Positions 52,922 through 60,820 of a stretch of DNA of 64,000 bases are shown piece by piece. The DNA is from Achromobacter spanius (lineage in GTDB: Bacteria; Pseudomonadota; Gammaproteobacteria; Burkholderiales; Burkholderiaceae_B): the NCBI RefSeq assembly GCF_003994415.1, contig NZ_CP034689.1, forward strand, positions 4,092,001-4,156,000. The letters are read 5' to 3'. The translations under genes and the position numbers were made by a program. Within the stretch, counting starts at the first letter, position 1; every line of letters begins with the position of its first letter. The notes under the pieces were generated by a model, which worked only from the letters and a program-made list of their open reading frames with translations, ran no database searches and was not told the DNA's origin.

Positions 52922-52949
52922 TTGCAATCCCACGGGGACTTGCTAAAAT
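52922..52949 (+). promoter_or_regulatory. Candidate sigma-70 promoter of rpsT
   Basis: -35 TTGCAA (52922-52927), 16-bp spacer, extended -10 TTGC-TAAAAT (52944-52949). It would start transcription near 52956, about 28 nt before the rpsT ATG. The preceding 230 bp after the fecR-like stop hold a second possible -10 (TATACT, 52737-52742 region) and nothing coding. Confidence 0.6.
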
Positions 52950-52983
52950 GTTGGACTTTGCCGAATTCAACTTATATAGCAAC

Positions 52984-53247
52984 ATGGCCAATACCGCCCA
53001 AGCCCGCAAGCGCGCTCGCCAATCCGTTGAGCGCAACAAGCACAATTCCAGCCTGCGCTCGATGCTGCGCACCGCCATCAAGCGCGTTCGCCAATCTATC
53101 GCCGCTGGCGACAAAGCTGCGGCTGGCGACGTGTTCCAGAAGGCCTCGAGCGTGATCGATCGCGTGGCTGACAAGAACATCATCCACAAGAACAAGGCTG
53201 CTCGCCACAAGAGCCGCCTGGCTGCCGCCATCAAGGCGCTGGCCTAA
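52984..53247 (+). CDS. rpsT: 30S ribosomal protein S20
   Basis: 87-residue 16S-binding protein with the full S20 sequence: MANTAQARKRARQSVERN at the start, then the basic helical hairpin and the terminal AAIKALA. An ATG at 52948 adds 12 residues but falls inside the promoter -10 and is not family-like, so 52984 is chosen. No clear Shine-Dalgarno precedes the start (ACTTATATAGCAAC), a feature shared by other S20 genes, whose translation is autoregulated. A terminator follows. Confidence 0.96.
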   Translation: MANTAQARKRARQSVERNKHNSSLRSMLRTAIKRVRQSIAAGDKAAAGDVFQKASSVIDRVADKNIIHKNKAARHKSRLAAAIKALA

Positions 53248-53295
53248 GATTCTGCCGCCCCGCTTTTTGGGGCGTCATGAATACGGCAAATGAAG

Positions 53296-53321
53296 AAGGA
53301 TGCCCTTGGGCATCCTTTTTT
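53296..53321. terminator. Intrinsic terminator between rpsT and lysR
   Basis: Ten-base stem AAGGATGCCC/GGGCATCCTT with a TT loop, followed by TTTTTT. It lies just past rpsT; a weaker GCCCC/GGGGC hairpin precedes it at about 53257-53274. The adjacent 53323-53353 holds two and a half copies of GCCTGATTTTT. Confidence 0.85.
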
Positions 53322-53350
53322 GTTTTGCCTGATTTTTGCCTGATTTTTGC

Positions 53351-54274
53351 CTAGCGCGAACCGGCATGCATATCCGCCAGTCTGGCCTTGATGGCGCAAG
53401 CGGCATCCGATAAGGACGCCATGAACCCATCCACCAGTGGATTGGCAGGCCGATGCTCCGGAAAGACCGCATTGACGCGAAAGGGCAATGATCGGCGCAA
53501 CGGTCGAATGTGCAAGCCGCGGCCCACGAAATCCAATGCCGTCAGCGGGTTCACGATCGCCAGGCCCAGCCCTAGCCGCACGAACGAGCAGACCGACACC
53601 GCGGTCGGCGTTTCCACGATGGACCGCCGCAATACCCCCGCTTCCGCAAAAGCTTCGTCGATCTGTATCCGATACGGGTCGCTGGCCGACAGGCTGACAA
53701 AAGCGTGCCCCTCGAAATCAGCCAGATCTATTTCCGAGCGCGCCATCAGCGGATGCCCGTCCGGCAGCACACACACCTCATCCACCTGCAGCAGTAGCCG
53801 CACCCGCGTGCCCGCCGGAGCGGCCTCGCGCTCGGTCAAGCCCAGATCGTAGCGTTGGGCAGTCAGCCACTCTTCCAGAAACGGTGATTCCTGCGTCTCC
53901 ACCGACAGGCTTACCCCTGGATGCTCGCCATGAAAGCGCCGAAATGCGTCGGGCAGGATGGAATGCGAAAAAGCGGGCAAGGCGATCACCGACAACTGCC
54001 CGCCCCGGAACTCGCGCAGGCGCGCGGCGGCCGACGCCACGCGTTCAAGACCCGCATAGGACTGTCGGATCTCGTCATAGAGCGCCAGGGCAGGCATGGT
54101 GGGCCGCAGCCGGCCATGCACGCGCTCGAACAGCGCAAACCCGATGCCCTGCTCCATGCGCGCCAGTTCACGGCTGACCGTGGGTTGCGAGGTACTGAGC
54201 AGCTCAGCGGCCCGCGTGACGCCGCCGGCAATCATCACCGCCCGGAACACTTCAATTTGCCGATGCGTCAGCAT
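53351..54274 (-). CDS. lysR: LysR, activator of lysA
   Basis: 307-residue LysR-type regulator: winged helix-turn-helix at 1-60 (LTHRQIEVFRAVMIAGGVTRAAELLSTSQPTVSRELARME) and a two-lobed effector domain. The sequence tracks E. coli LysR itself, e.g. SQPTVSRELARME, FERVHGRLRPT and NPLTALDF. It lies divergently from an E. coli-type lysA, as in E. coli, where it activates lysA when diaminopimelate accumulates. The ATG at 54272-54274 has GAGGTG upstream; a GTG two codons earlier would overlap that site. Confidence 0.88.
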   Translation of the reverse strand: MLTHRQIEVFRAVMIAGGVTRAAELLSTSQPTVSRELARMEQGIGFALFERVHGRLRPTMPALALYDEIRQSYAGLERVASAAARLREFRGGQLSVIALPAFSHSILPDAFRRFHGEHPGVSLSVETQESPFLEEWLTAQRYDLGLTEREAAPAGTRVRLLLQVDEVCVLPDGHPLMARSEIDLADFEGHAFVSLSASDPYRIQIDEAFAEAGVLRRSIVETPTAVSVCSFVRLGLGLAIVNPLTALDFVGRGLHIRPLRRSLPFRVNAVFPEHRPANPLVDGFMASLSDAACAIKARLADMHAGSR

Positions 54275-54293
54275 GCGCACCTCATATCAAGAA

Positions 54294-54375
54294 TGAATGG
54301 ATGTTCAACATATAAGCATTTTACTGGATGCCGTGAAACCGGCATCATGCTGCCTGGTTTCAACTCATCCATTCA
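54294..54375. promoter_or_regulatory. lysR-lysA intergenic control region with two inverted repeats
   Basis: Outer 10-bp repeat TGAATGGATG (54294-54303) with its exact complement CATCCATTCA (54366-54375). Inner dyad GATGCCG-TGAAAC-CGGCATC at 54327-54346 matches the T-N11-A style of LysR-type sites. The two lie where a LysR tetramer would bind to control both divergent genes. Confidence 0.6.
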
Positions 54376-54388
54376 AGGTCCGCCCGTC

Positions 54389-55621
54389 ATGGCATTCGAT
54401 CCGCGCCAACTCACCCAACTCGCCACGCAGCACGGCACGCCTTTGTGGGTGTACGACGCCGCCGTCATCCGCGAACGCATCGCGCAACTGCGCCGCTTCG
54501 ACACCATCCGCTATGCGCAGAAGGCGTGCTCGAATCTGCACATCCTGCGTCTGATGCGCGAGGAAGGCGCGGTGGTCGACGCCGTATCGTTGGGGGAAAT
54601 CGAACGCAGCCTGGCCGCCGGCTTCGACCCCAAGGGCGAGCCTGAAGGCATGGTCTTCACGGCCGACCTGATCGACCACGCCACCTTGGCCACCGTGCTC
54701 AAGCATGGCATCACCGTGAACGCCGGTTCGCTGGACATGCTGGACCGCGTGGGCCAGGCCTCGCCCGGCCATCGCGTGTGGTTGCGCATCAACCCCGGCT
54801 TTGGCCATGGCCACAGCAACAAGACCAACACCGGTGGCCCCCAAAGCAAGCATGGCATCTGGATCGACGACGTGGCGCAAGCCGTGGCCATCGTGCGCCG
54901 CCACGGGCTGAAGCTGGTCGGCATCCACATGCACATCGGCTCGGGCGTGGACTACGGCCACCTCTCCAGCGTCTGCGACGCCATGGTGGACGTAGTGCGT
55001 TCGCTGGACCATGACATCGACGCCATCTCGGCTGGCGGCGGCCTGTCGATTCCTTATCGCGATGGCGAACCCCGTATCGACTGCGACCACTACTTTGAAC
55101 AGTGGGATTCGGCCCGCAAGCGCATTGAACAGTTCCTGGGGCACGACGTCCGGCTGGAGATCGAACCGGGCCGCTTCCTGGTGGCCGAAGCTGGCGTGCT
55201 GGTCACCGAAGTGCATGCCATCAACCACCGCCCCGAGCGCGACTTTGCGCTGGTGGACGCGGGCTTCAACGATTTGATGCGCCCGGCCATGTACGGCAGC
55301 TTTCATCGCATCTCGGTACACGCGCGCGACGGGTCGGATCCGCAGGGAGTGGCGCAAACGCGCATCGCCGTTGCCGGACCGCTGTGCGAATCGGGCGACG
55401 TGTTCACGCAGGAGGAAGGCGGCGTGATGACCGATCAGTTGTTGCCGCAGCCGCGCATTGGCGACTTCATGGTCATGCACAACGCGGGCGCGTATGGTTC
55501 GTCGATGTCATCGAACTACAACAGCCGGCCGCTGGCGCCCGAGGTCTTGCTGGATAACGGCGAAGCGCGCCTGATCCGCCGCCGCCAGACCGTCAGCGAA
55601 TTGCTGGCGCTGGAAGACTAA
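54389..55621 (+). CDS. lysA: Diaminopimelate decarboxylase (E. coli LysA type)
   Basis: PLP-dependent enzyme making lysine from meso-diaminopimelate. 410 residues; Lys45 in RYAQKACSNLHIL is the Schiff-base lysine. The glycine-rich GVDYGHL, SAGGGLSIPY, EPGRFLVAEAG and CESGDVF motifs follow in order. The text is close to E. coli LysA (FGHGHSNKTNTGG, MSSNYNSRPL), whereas betaproteobacteria usually carry a YAVKAN-type LysA. This may thus be a second or transferred copy. Start ATG 54389; longer frames run through the divergent lysR. Confidence 0.92.
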   Translation: MAFDPRQLTQLATQHGTPLWVYDAAVIRERIAQLRRFDTIRYAQKACSNLHILRLMREEGAVVDAVSLGEIERSLAAGFDPKGEPEGMVFTADLIDHATLATVLKHGITVNAGSLDMLDRVGQASPGHRVWLRINPGFGHGHSNKTNTGGPQSKHGIWIDDVAQAVAIVRRHGLKLVGIHMHIGSGVDYGHLSSVCDAMVDVVRSLDHDIDAISAGGGLSIPYRDGEPRIDCDHYFEQWDSARKRIEQFLGHDVRLEIEPGRFLVAEAGVLVTEVHAINHRPERDFALVDAGFNDLMRPAMYGSFHRISVHARDGSDPQGVAQTRIAVAGPLCESGDVFTQEEGGVMTDQLLPQPRIGDFMVMHNAGAYGSSMSSNYNSRPLAPEVLLDNGEARLIRRRQTVSELLALED

Positions 55622-55652
55622 GCAGATCAGTCTGAACGAAAAAGCCTGAACC

Positions 55653-55681
55653 ACACGCCCCGCCTTAATCGCGGGGCGTGT
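55653..55681. terminator. Hairpin between convergent lysA and aldolase gene
   Basis: Eleven-base perfect stem ACACGCCCCGC/GCGGGGCGTGT with loop CTTAATC, centred between the two stops. The U-tract is short, but position supports a shared terminator. Confidence 0.72.
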
Positions 55682-55700
55682 TGCATCAGACGCGACGCAA

Positions 55701-56468
55701 TCAAGTCGGAAAAGCGTCGCGCAAGGCGAACGTGGCCTGCTTGAACACGCCCAGGTCCGTACCCACGGCAACAAAGTGCATGCCCATGTCCAGATAGCGG
55801 CGCGCATCCGCATGCACGGGCGCAAGAATCCCTACGGCCTTGCCCTGGGCCGTCACGCGCTGATGCAGATGGCGGATGGTTTCTTGCACTTCCGGGTGGC
55901 CGGGGTTGCCGATATGGCCCAGCGCGGCCGCCAGGTCCGACGGGCCGATGAAGACGCCATCCACCCCTTCCACGGAGGCAATCTCGTCCACGGCTTCGAT
56001 GCCCGCGCGGCTTTCGATTTGCAGCAACACGCAGATGTTGTCGTTGATGGTTTGCAGGTAGTCCGGCACCGTGCCATAGCGGTTGCTGCGCTGTGCGCCC
56101 GCCACGCCGCGTATGCCCTGCGGCGGATAGCGGGTGGCGGCCACGGCCAGGCGCGCGTCCGCTTCGGACTCGATGAACGGAATCAGCAAGTTGTAGAAGC
56201 CGATATCCAGCAGACGCTTGATCTGCACCGGATCATTCCACGATGGCCGCCCCACAGCCGCACTGGCGCTGCCCTGCAAGGCCTGCAACTGCTGCAGGAA
56301 CATGGGCACTTCATTGGGCGAATGCTCGCCGTCCAGAAGCAGCCAGTCGAAGTCCGCCAGCCCGACCAGCTCGGCCGTGATGTGGCTGGACATGCACATC
56401 CAGAATCCGATGAGCCTTTCTCGGGCAAGGATGCGCTGCCGGAAGCGGTTGGGTAAGGGAGAGTTCAT
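55701..56468 (-). CDS. HpcH/HpaI family class II aldolase (2-keto-3-deoxy-acid type)
   Basis: 255-residue metal-dependent aldolase of the HpaI/GarL/RhmA group, which splits 2-keto-4-hydroxy acids into pyruvate and an aldehyde. Expected catalytic elements are in place: His in LLLDGEHSPNE (base), Arg in GRPSWND, Glu in LLQIESRAGIEAVDEI and Asp in FIGPSDLA (metal). Start ATG 56466-56468 with GAAGG upstream. Last gene of the minus-strand operon headed by the dapA-family gene at 60631. The substrate is not determinable; keto-deoxyglucarate-like acids are candidates. Confidence 0.85.
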   Translation of the reverse strand: MNSPLPNRFRQRILARERLIGFWMCMSSHITAELVGLADFDWLLLDGEHSPNEVPMFLQQLQALQGSASAAVGRPSWNDPVQIKRLLDIGFYNLLIPFIESEADARLAVAATRYPPQGIRGVAGAQRSNRYGTVPDYLQTINDNICVLLQIESRAGIEAVDEIASVEGVDGVFIGPSDLAAALGHIGNPGHPEVQETIRHLHQRVTAQGKAVGILAPVHADARRYLDMGMHFVAVGTDLGVFKQATFALRDAFPT

Positions 56469-56544
56469 TGCCACCTTCGTCTATGCAAGATAAAAATCCG
56501 AAAACGGGAAAGCACAAACCGAGCCAACGCCCGGCCGCCCCGCG

Positions 56545-57546
56545 TCAATCCATGCGCGCGCCCGATGCCTTGGCCGCCTTGCCCCACTTGCTGATCTCGT
56601 TATCGACGAACGCCGAGAACGACTTCGGGTCGTCGCCCACCACGACAAAGCCCACGCTTTCCAGTTTTTTCCGGATGTCGGGCGCCGACAGCGCCTTGAC
56701 CGTGGCCTGGTTCAGGCGCTGGATCACGGCTGGCGGCGTCTTGGCGGGCGCCGACAAGCCAAACCAGGATTCCGCCGAGAAGCCCGGATAGCCCGATTCC
56801 GCCACCGTGGGCGTATCGGGATAGGCCGGGTTGCGTTTGGCGCTGGCCACGGCCAAGGCGCGCAATTTGCCGGATGTCACCTGCGGCAGCAGCGTGTCCT
56901 GATTCAGAAACATGACCGAGACGCGCCCGCCGATCATGTCGGTAATGGCGGCGGCGCCACCCTTGTACGGCACGTGCACCAGGTCGATCTTGGCGTCCTG
57001 CTTCAGCATTTCCATGGCCAGATGGCCTGACGAGCCGCTGCCCGAGCTGGCGTGCGTGTACTTGCCCGGGTTCTCGCGCGCCAGTTTGATGAAATCGGCG
57101 AAGGTCTTGCCGGGAAACTCCATGTTGGCGACCAGCACATTCGGGCCGGTGGCCAGTAGCGAGATATGCGCGAAGTCGCTGTTGCGATACGGCATGTTCT
57201 GGTAGATGGCATAGCTGATGGCGTTGGAGCCCACCCCGGACAGCAGCAAGGTGTAGCCGTCCGGCTCGGCCTTGGCCACCACATCGGACCCGATGTTGCC
57301 GTTGGCCCCACCCTTGTTTTCGACGACGACGCTCTGGCCCAACTCCTTGGACAATTCGGCCGCCAACAGGCGGCCCACGGAGTCGGTGCTGCCGCCGGCC
57401 GGGAACGGCACGACGAGCTTGATCGGCTTGCTTGGCCAGGCGTCAGACTGCGCCATCGCCGCCGTGGGCAGCAGCGCCACGGCGCCAATCGTGGCCGCGG
57501 CCAGCATGGCAAGGCGTCTGCGCGCCGAAGGTTTGGGTTGTTGCAT
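56545..57546 (-). CDS. Bug family tripartite tricarboxylate transporter substrate-binding protein (I)
   Basis: 333-residue periplasmic binding protein with a signal peptide (basic Arg-Arg-Arg, hydrophobic core, Ala-Met-Ala-Gln end near 32). The family opening PSKPIKLVVPFPAGGSTDSVGR follows. Later motifs HVPYKGGAAAITDMIGG and LAVASAKRNPAYPDTPTVAE are typical of Bug proteins, which bind carboxylates. No TctA/TctB membrane genes accompany it. Co-directional with the aldolase (76 bp) and the Ldh gene (109 bp). Start ATG 57544-57546; the longer frame upstream is not a signal peptide. Confidence 0.88.
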   Translation of the reverse strand: MQQPKPSARRRLAMLAAATIGAVALLPTAAMAQSDAWPSKPIKLVVPFPAGGSTDSVGRLLAAELSKELGQSVVVENKGGANGNIGSDVVAKAEPDGYTLLLSGVGSNAISYAIYQNMPYRNSDFAHISLLATGPNVLVANMEFPGKTFADFIKLARENPGKYTHASSGSGSSGHLAMEMLKQDAKIDLVHVPYKGGAAAITDMIGGRVSVMFLNQDTLLPQVTSGKLRALAVASAKRNPAYPDTPTVAESGYPGFSAESWFGLSAPAKTPPAVIQRLNQATVKALSAPDIRKKLESVGFVVVGDDPKSFSAFVDNEISKWGKAAKASGARMD

Positions 57547-57655
57547 GGTTGTCTCTTCCGTATGGTTTTTTAGGAGGTAAGCCCGGTGACCGGGTCTGGT
57601 GTTATGGGTAAAACAATTCGGGCAAAACAAAGTCAGCGCAACCAAGCGCTTGCGA

Positions 57656-58768
57656 TCAGATATCGTCCAGCAGATAGGGCGTGCCCGCGCGTTCGCAGAT
57701 GCCGCGCAGGCGCTCGGCCAATGCAGCCGAAATGGGAATCCCGGCACGCAACCGCCGCGCGCGCTCGGCCGCTTCAGGTTCACCCGCCACCAGCACGGGC
57801 TCATCGGGGTTGGCGGGCGGCGTGTCGTGCAGCGAATCGATCATGTCGTCCATATCGGATTCGAACGAGCCTGCCGCGCGGAACGCATCGGGGTTCAGGG
57901 CCAGGAAGAAATGGCCCACGTCGTCGGGTTCGCCCGGCTTGCGCGTCGGTGCGCGGCGCGCCGCGAACGCGCTGCCGCTAAGCGTGCCGCCAAGAATCTG
58001 CGCCATCATCGCCAGGCCGTAGCCCTTGTGGCTGCTCATGGCGGGCGTGCCGCCCAAGGGCGTCAGCCCGCCTTCGGGATGCTTGAAAATGAATTGCATC
58101 GCGGCATCCGCGTCGGTCACGGCCCCGCCCTGCCCATCCACCGCCCAGCCCGGCGGCAGCGGTTTACCCAGGAAGTCATACACCTTGACCTTGTTCGCGG
58201 CGACGGTGGTGGTGGCCATGTCCAGCACAAACGGTTCGTTGTGCGCGGCCGGTGCGCCGAACGCGATGGGGTTGGTGCCCAGCATGGGCATCGCGCCGCG
58301 CGTGGGCACCATGATGATGCCGTTGGCGCTGCTCGTGACCAGCCCCACCACGCCCCGCTGCACGGCGATACGCGCATAGACCCCGGCCGCGCCAAAGTGA
58401 TGCGAGTTGCACACCGACACCGCGCCCACCCCGTGTTCCAAGGCCTTGTCCACGGCCAGGTGCATGGCTTGCGCCGCCACCGGATAACCCAGCCCGCCCA
58501 TGCCGTCGATCAGCGCGCTGGCGCCGCCGTCGCGCACCACCTTCGCACGCGCGTCCAGCCGCAACGAGCCGGCGCGCCATTTTTCCTCGTACGAAGGCAG
58601 CATCGAAATGCCATGGGAATCAATGCCCAGCAAATCCGTCTGCGCCATCAGGCTGGCCGTGGTGTGCGCCAGATCTTCTTCCATGCCCCATGCTTGCAGC
58701 ACCTGCAAGATTTGTTCAAGAACCTGCTCCACCGGCACGTCCCTGGCTGTTGCTCCGTTGCCTTGCAC
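57656..58768 (-). CDS. Ldh family (malate/L-lactate/ureidoglycolate-type) oxidoreductase
   Basis: 370-residue NAD(P)-dependent 2-hydroxyacid dehydrogenase of the Ldh_2 fold, unrelated to classical Rossmann malate dehydrogenases. The motifs are GIDSHGISMLPSY near 46-58, SVCNSHHFGAAG near 118, VLDMATTTVA and SSHKGYGLAMM. Start is GTG 58766-58768 with GGAG eight bases upstream; the frame goes on upstream without a usable start. It is 55 bp after gntR in the same operon. Likely oxidises a 2-hydroxy acid or reduces a 2-keto acid within the cluster's pathway. Confidence 0.85.
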   Translation of the reverse strand: MQGNGATARDVPVEQVLEQILQVLQAWGMEEDLAHTTASLMAQTDLLGIDSHGISMLPSYEEKWRAGSLRLDARAKVVRDGGASALIDGMGGLGYPVAAQAMHLAVDKALEHGVGAVSVCNSHHFGAAGVYARIAVQRGVVGLVTSSANGIIMVPTRGAMPMLGTNPIAFGAPAAHNEPFVLDMATTTVAANKVKVYDFLGKPLPPGWAVDGQGGAVTDADAAMQFIFKHPEGGLTPLGGTPAMSSHKGYGLAMMAQILGGTLSGSAFAARRAPTRKPGEPDDVGHFFLALNPDAFRAAGSFESDMDDMIDSLHDTPPANPDEPVLVAGEPEAAERARRLRAGIPISAALAERLRGICERAGTPYLLDDI

Positions 58769-58823
58769 TGGTTTGTCTCCGTTTGATGTTGTGGGGGGCT
58801 GGCCCACCCCGGCGGGCAAGCGA

Positions 58824-59597
58824 TCAATCTCGGTCGCGGTCCACCAGCCGGTGGCGCGCCTGCCCCAGATGAAACTGCATGGCCACGCGGGCGCGCTCGC
58901 TGTCCTGTTCGCGGATGGCGTCCAGGATGGTGGCGTGTTCGTCCACCACACGCTGCGCGCGCTGGCGCGAACCGGTGCGCGTCAGGCTCAAGGTCAGCCG
59001 CATGAAACCGTTGATGGATTCGTGGATGCTTTCCAGCACGCCCAGATAAAAGTCGTTGCCGCTGGCCTCGGCGATGCTGGCATGAAAAGCCAGGTCGGCT
59101 TCGGGCGACACCTGGCCCTGCGCCAGGCTGTCGGCAAAGGCGGCGTGCGCATCGGTGATTTTCTTGAGCTGCTCGTCGGTGCGGCGCAGTGCCGCCAGCC
59201 GCGCGGCATCGCCTTCCAATGCCACGCGCACCTCTTGCGCCCGCAGATAGGCACTGACGTTTTGCACGTCGTTGAACGTCTTCAGGCGCGGCGCGGGTTG
59301 ATGGCTGACAAAGGTGCCCAGGCCCTGATGCGCGGTGATGAGGCCATCTGCCCGCAAGCGCAGCAGCGCTTCACGCACCACCGGCCGCGACACCCCGAAG
59401 CGCTCCGAGATCTCGTTCTCGGACGGCAGCTTGTCGCCCACGTTCAATCCGCCCGACACGATCTGTTCAAAGATCTGCCCGTAAACCTGGTCCGCCAGCC
59501 GCACCCGATGGCCGCGTTCCAGCACATGGGAGCCGGGCGCGTCGGCCGGCTCTGGTGCTTGCGGTTCGGCTGACGTTGTTGTTTTGGATCGGGCCAC
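58824..59597 (-). CDS. GntR family regulator, FadR/FCD subfamily
   Basis: 257-residue repressor: hydrophilic 25-residue lead, winged helix-turn-helix (30-95; GDKLPSENEISERFGVSRPVVREALLRLRADGLI), and an FCD helical effector domain with the metal-binding Asp/His pattern (DLAFHASIAEASGN, then a late His in DEHATIL). Start is GTG 59595-59597 with AGGAGG four bases upstream. It is second gene of the operon it probably controls; a matching repeated element sits in the divergent promoter region at 60654-60732. Confidence 0.88.
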   Translation of the reverse strand: MARSKTTTSAEPQAPEPADAPGSHVLERGHRVRLADQVYGQIFEQIVSGGLNVGDKLPSENEISERFGVSRPVVREALLRLRADGLITAHQGLGTFVSHQPAPRLKTFNDVQNVSAYLRAQEVRVALEGDAARLAALRRTDEQLKKITDAHAAFADSLAQGQVSPEADLAFHASIAEASGNDFYLGVLESIHESINGFMRLTLSLTRTGSRQRAQRVVDEHATILDAIREQDSERARVAMQFHLGQARHRLVDRDRD

Positions 59598-59620
59598 GAA
59601 ACCTCCTGAATGCGTAAGGC

Positions 59621-59642
59621 CTGTCCGCCTTTACGCGGACAG
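59621..59642. other. Hairpin between dapA-family gene and gntR
   Basis: Perfect 8-bp stem CTGTCCGC/GCGGACAG with a 6-base loop, in the 104-bp gap. There is no U-tract. It could be an RNA-processing site that changes the gntR level relative to the first gene, or a protein-binding dyad. Confidence 0.5.
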
Positions 59643-59701
59643 CGCCCATCGTACCGCCAACACGCGAAACGATGAGCGAAGCGCGGCCATGCCGTTCACG
59701 C

Positions 59702-60631
59702 TCAGGCCGCCACGGCTTCCTTGTCCCAGGCCGCCAGGGCGCGCGCCACCGGCGCCACGCGCTCGCGCTCGGCGCTGGAAATGCCGGTCAGCAGCGGCAG
59801 CATGGGGCCCATATCGGCCACGCCGGACAAGGTCACTGCGTCGTGCAGCACGCGAATGGGGCTGATGCCATCGCGGCAGTCTTCCAGGCCCAGATAGTGT
59901 TGGCGCACGGCCTCGGCCTCGTCGTAGCGGCCTTCGCGCAGCAACTGCAACAGACGCATTGACCCGCGCGGCGCCACGCAAACGGAGCCAGACGTGAAGC
60001 TCTTCAAGCCGAAGTCGCGATAGTGCACGATGGCCGGACGTTCGCCGATGCCGCTGACGATCCAGCGCGCATCCACCGATTTCAGCAGCGACGACAGATA
60101 CGCATCCTTTGCCGGGTTGTCGCGCACGACGGCGTACTTGAACGCCACGATGCGGCCTTCCTCGATCAGGCGGGCAGCGGTTTCCGGCGCCAGGTAGTCG
60201 GCCGACTTGATGTACATGACGGCGGGCTTGCCCAGCGCGTCGGTGAAATGGCGCACCCCATCGGCCAGGCCCGCGTCCGTATACGGGAACGACATCGGCA
60301 GCAGCATCGCGGTGGGAAACGCACGCGATCGCAGGATTGCCGCCTGGTCCATCATCTTGCCGTAGTCGGGCCCCACGGACGGCAGGATCCAGGTGTCCGA
60401 ACCGGCCAGGCCCGCCAGCATGTCCACGATGCGCGCGTATTCGCTGACCCCCACGTTGTAGAAATTGGCGTTGCCGCCGTACATCACGTTGCGCACGCCG
60501 CCCGCTTCCAGATGGCCCAGCAGCGCCTTGTTGGCGGCCTCGTTCAAGGAAAGATCGGCATGGCGGGCCAAGGGCGGCACGGCAATGACCGAACGCTGCA
60601 AATCCTGCGCGGTGACCGGGGAAGTTTTCAT
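59702..60631 (-). CDS. Dihydrodipicolinate synthase (DapA) family lyase/dehydratase, divergent
   Basis: 309-residue TIM-barrel aldolase or dehydratase of the DapA/NanA/KdgD superfamily. Lys165 (IVAFKYAVVR) is the probable Schiff-base lysine, and Tyr140 (AVMYIK) stands where the catalytic tyrosine is expected. The usual Gly-Thr-Thr-Gly-Glu loop is replaced by YGGNANFYN at 51-59, so the two catalytic threonines are missing and the reaction is likely not dihydrodipicolinate synthesis. ATG 60629-60631 with GGAG upstream. First gene of the minus-strand operon; it faces the two bug genes across the shared control region. Confidence 0.8.
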   Translation of the reverse strand: MKTSPVTAQDLQRSVIAVPPLARHADLSLNEAANKALLGHLEAGGVRNVMYGGNANFYNVGVSEYARIVDMLAGLAGSDTWILPSVGPDYGKMMDQAAILRSRAFPTAMLLPMSFPYTDAGLADGVRHFTDALGKPAVMYIKSADYLAPETAARLIEEGRIVAFKYAVVRDNPAKDAYLSSLLKSVDARWIVSGIGERPAIVHYRDFGLKSFTSGSVCVAPRGSMRLLQLLREGRYDEAEAVRQHYLGLEDCRDGISPIRVLHDAVTLSGVADMGPMLPLLTGISSAERERVAPVARALAAWDKEAVAA

Positions 60632-60679
60632 GGGCGGGGCTCCTGGCTGATCCACTTGTCAGATAAGTAAGGTGAAAAA

Positions 60680-60709
60680 AGTATACTTGGTTGACAAGCA
60701 TATTCTCAA
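60680..60709 (-). promoter_or_regulatory. Candidate promoter of the dapA-family operon
   Basis: On the minus strand, -35 TTGAGA (60704-60709), 18-bp spacer, -10 TATACT (60680-60685). It gives a start near 60673, about 42 nt before the ATG. It overlaps the opposing promoter. Confidence 0.55.
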
Positions 60710-60719
60710 TACCTATATT
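60691..60719 (+). promoter_or_regulatory. Candidate promoter of the plus-strand bug-bug-dehydrogenase unit
   Basis: -35 TTGACA (60691-60696), exact 17-bp spacer, -10 TATATT (60714-60719). The -35 is itself part of one of the TTGACAAG elements, so a bound repressor would cover it. Confidence 0.65.
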
Positions 60720-60820
60720 TGTTTGACAAGTGAAACGGCATCACAAAGCGGGGTGCGTTGCGGCACCTTGCGGTTGAAAAAAGAAAGCGCGGTCACGCGC
60801 ACAACCAAGGAGACAAGACC

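Larger units (their letters stand above)
60654..60732. promoter_or_regulatory. Shared operator region with three CTTGTCA/TTGACAAG elements
   Basis: CACTTGTCA at 60653-60661 is mirrored exactly by TGACAAGTG at 60724-60732, and a third copy TTGACAAG lies at 60691-60698 between them. The spacing covers both divergent promoters. FCD-type GntR proteins bind such short dyads, so the neighbouring GntR is the likely ligand. Confidence 0.68.

Noticed and set aside
52948..52983. Twelve-residue N-terminal extension of S20 from ATG 52948
   Set aside because: That ATG lies in the extended -10 of the likely promoter, and S20 proteins begin MANTAQARKRAR.
53323..53353. Short direct repeats GCCTGATTTTT (two and a half copies)
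   Set aside because: Eleven-base units without spacers and only in a terminator tail; not a CRISPR array or a mobile-element end.
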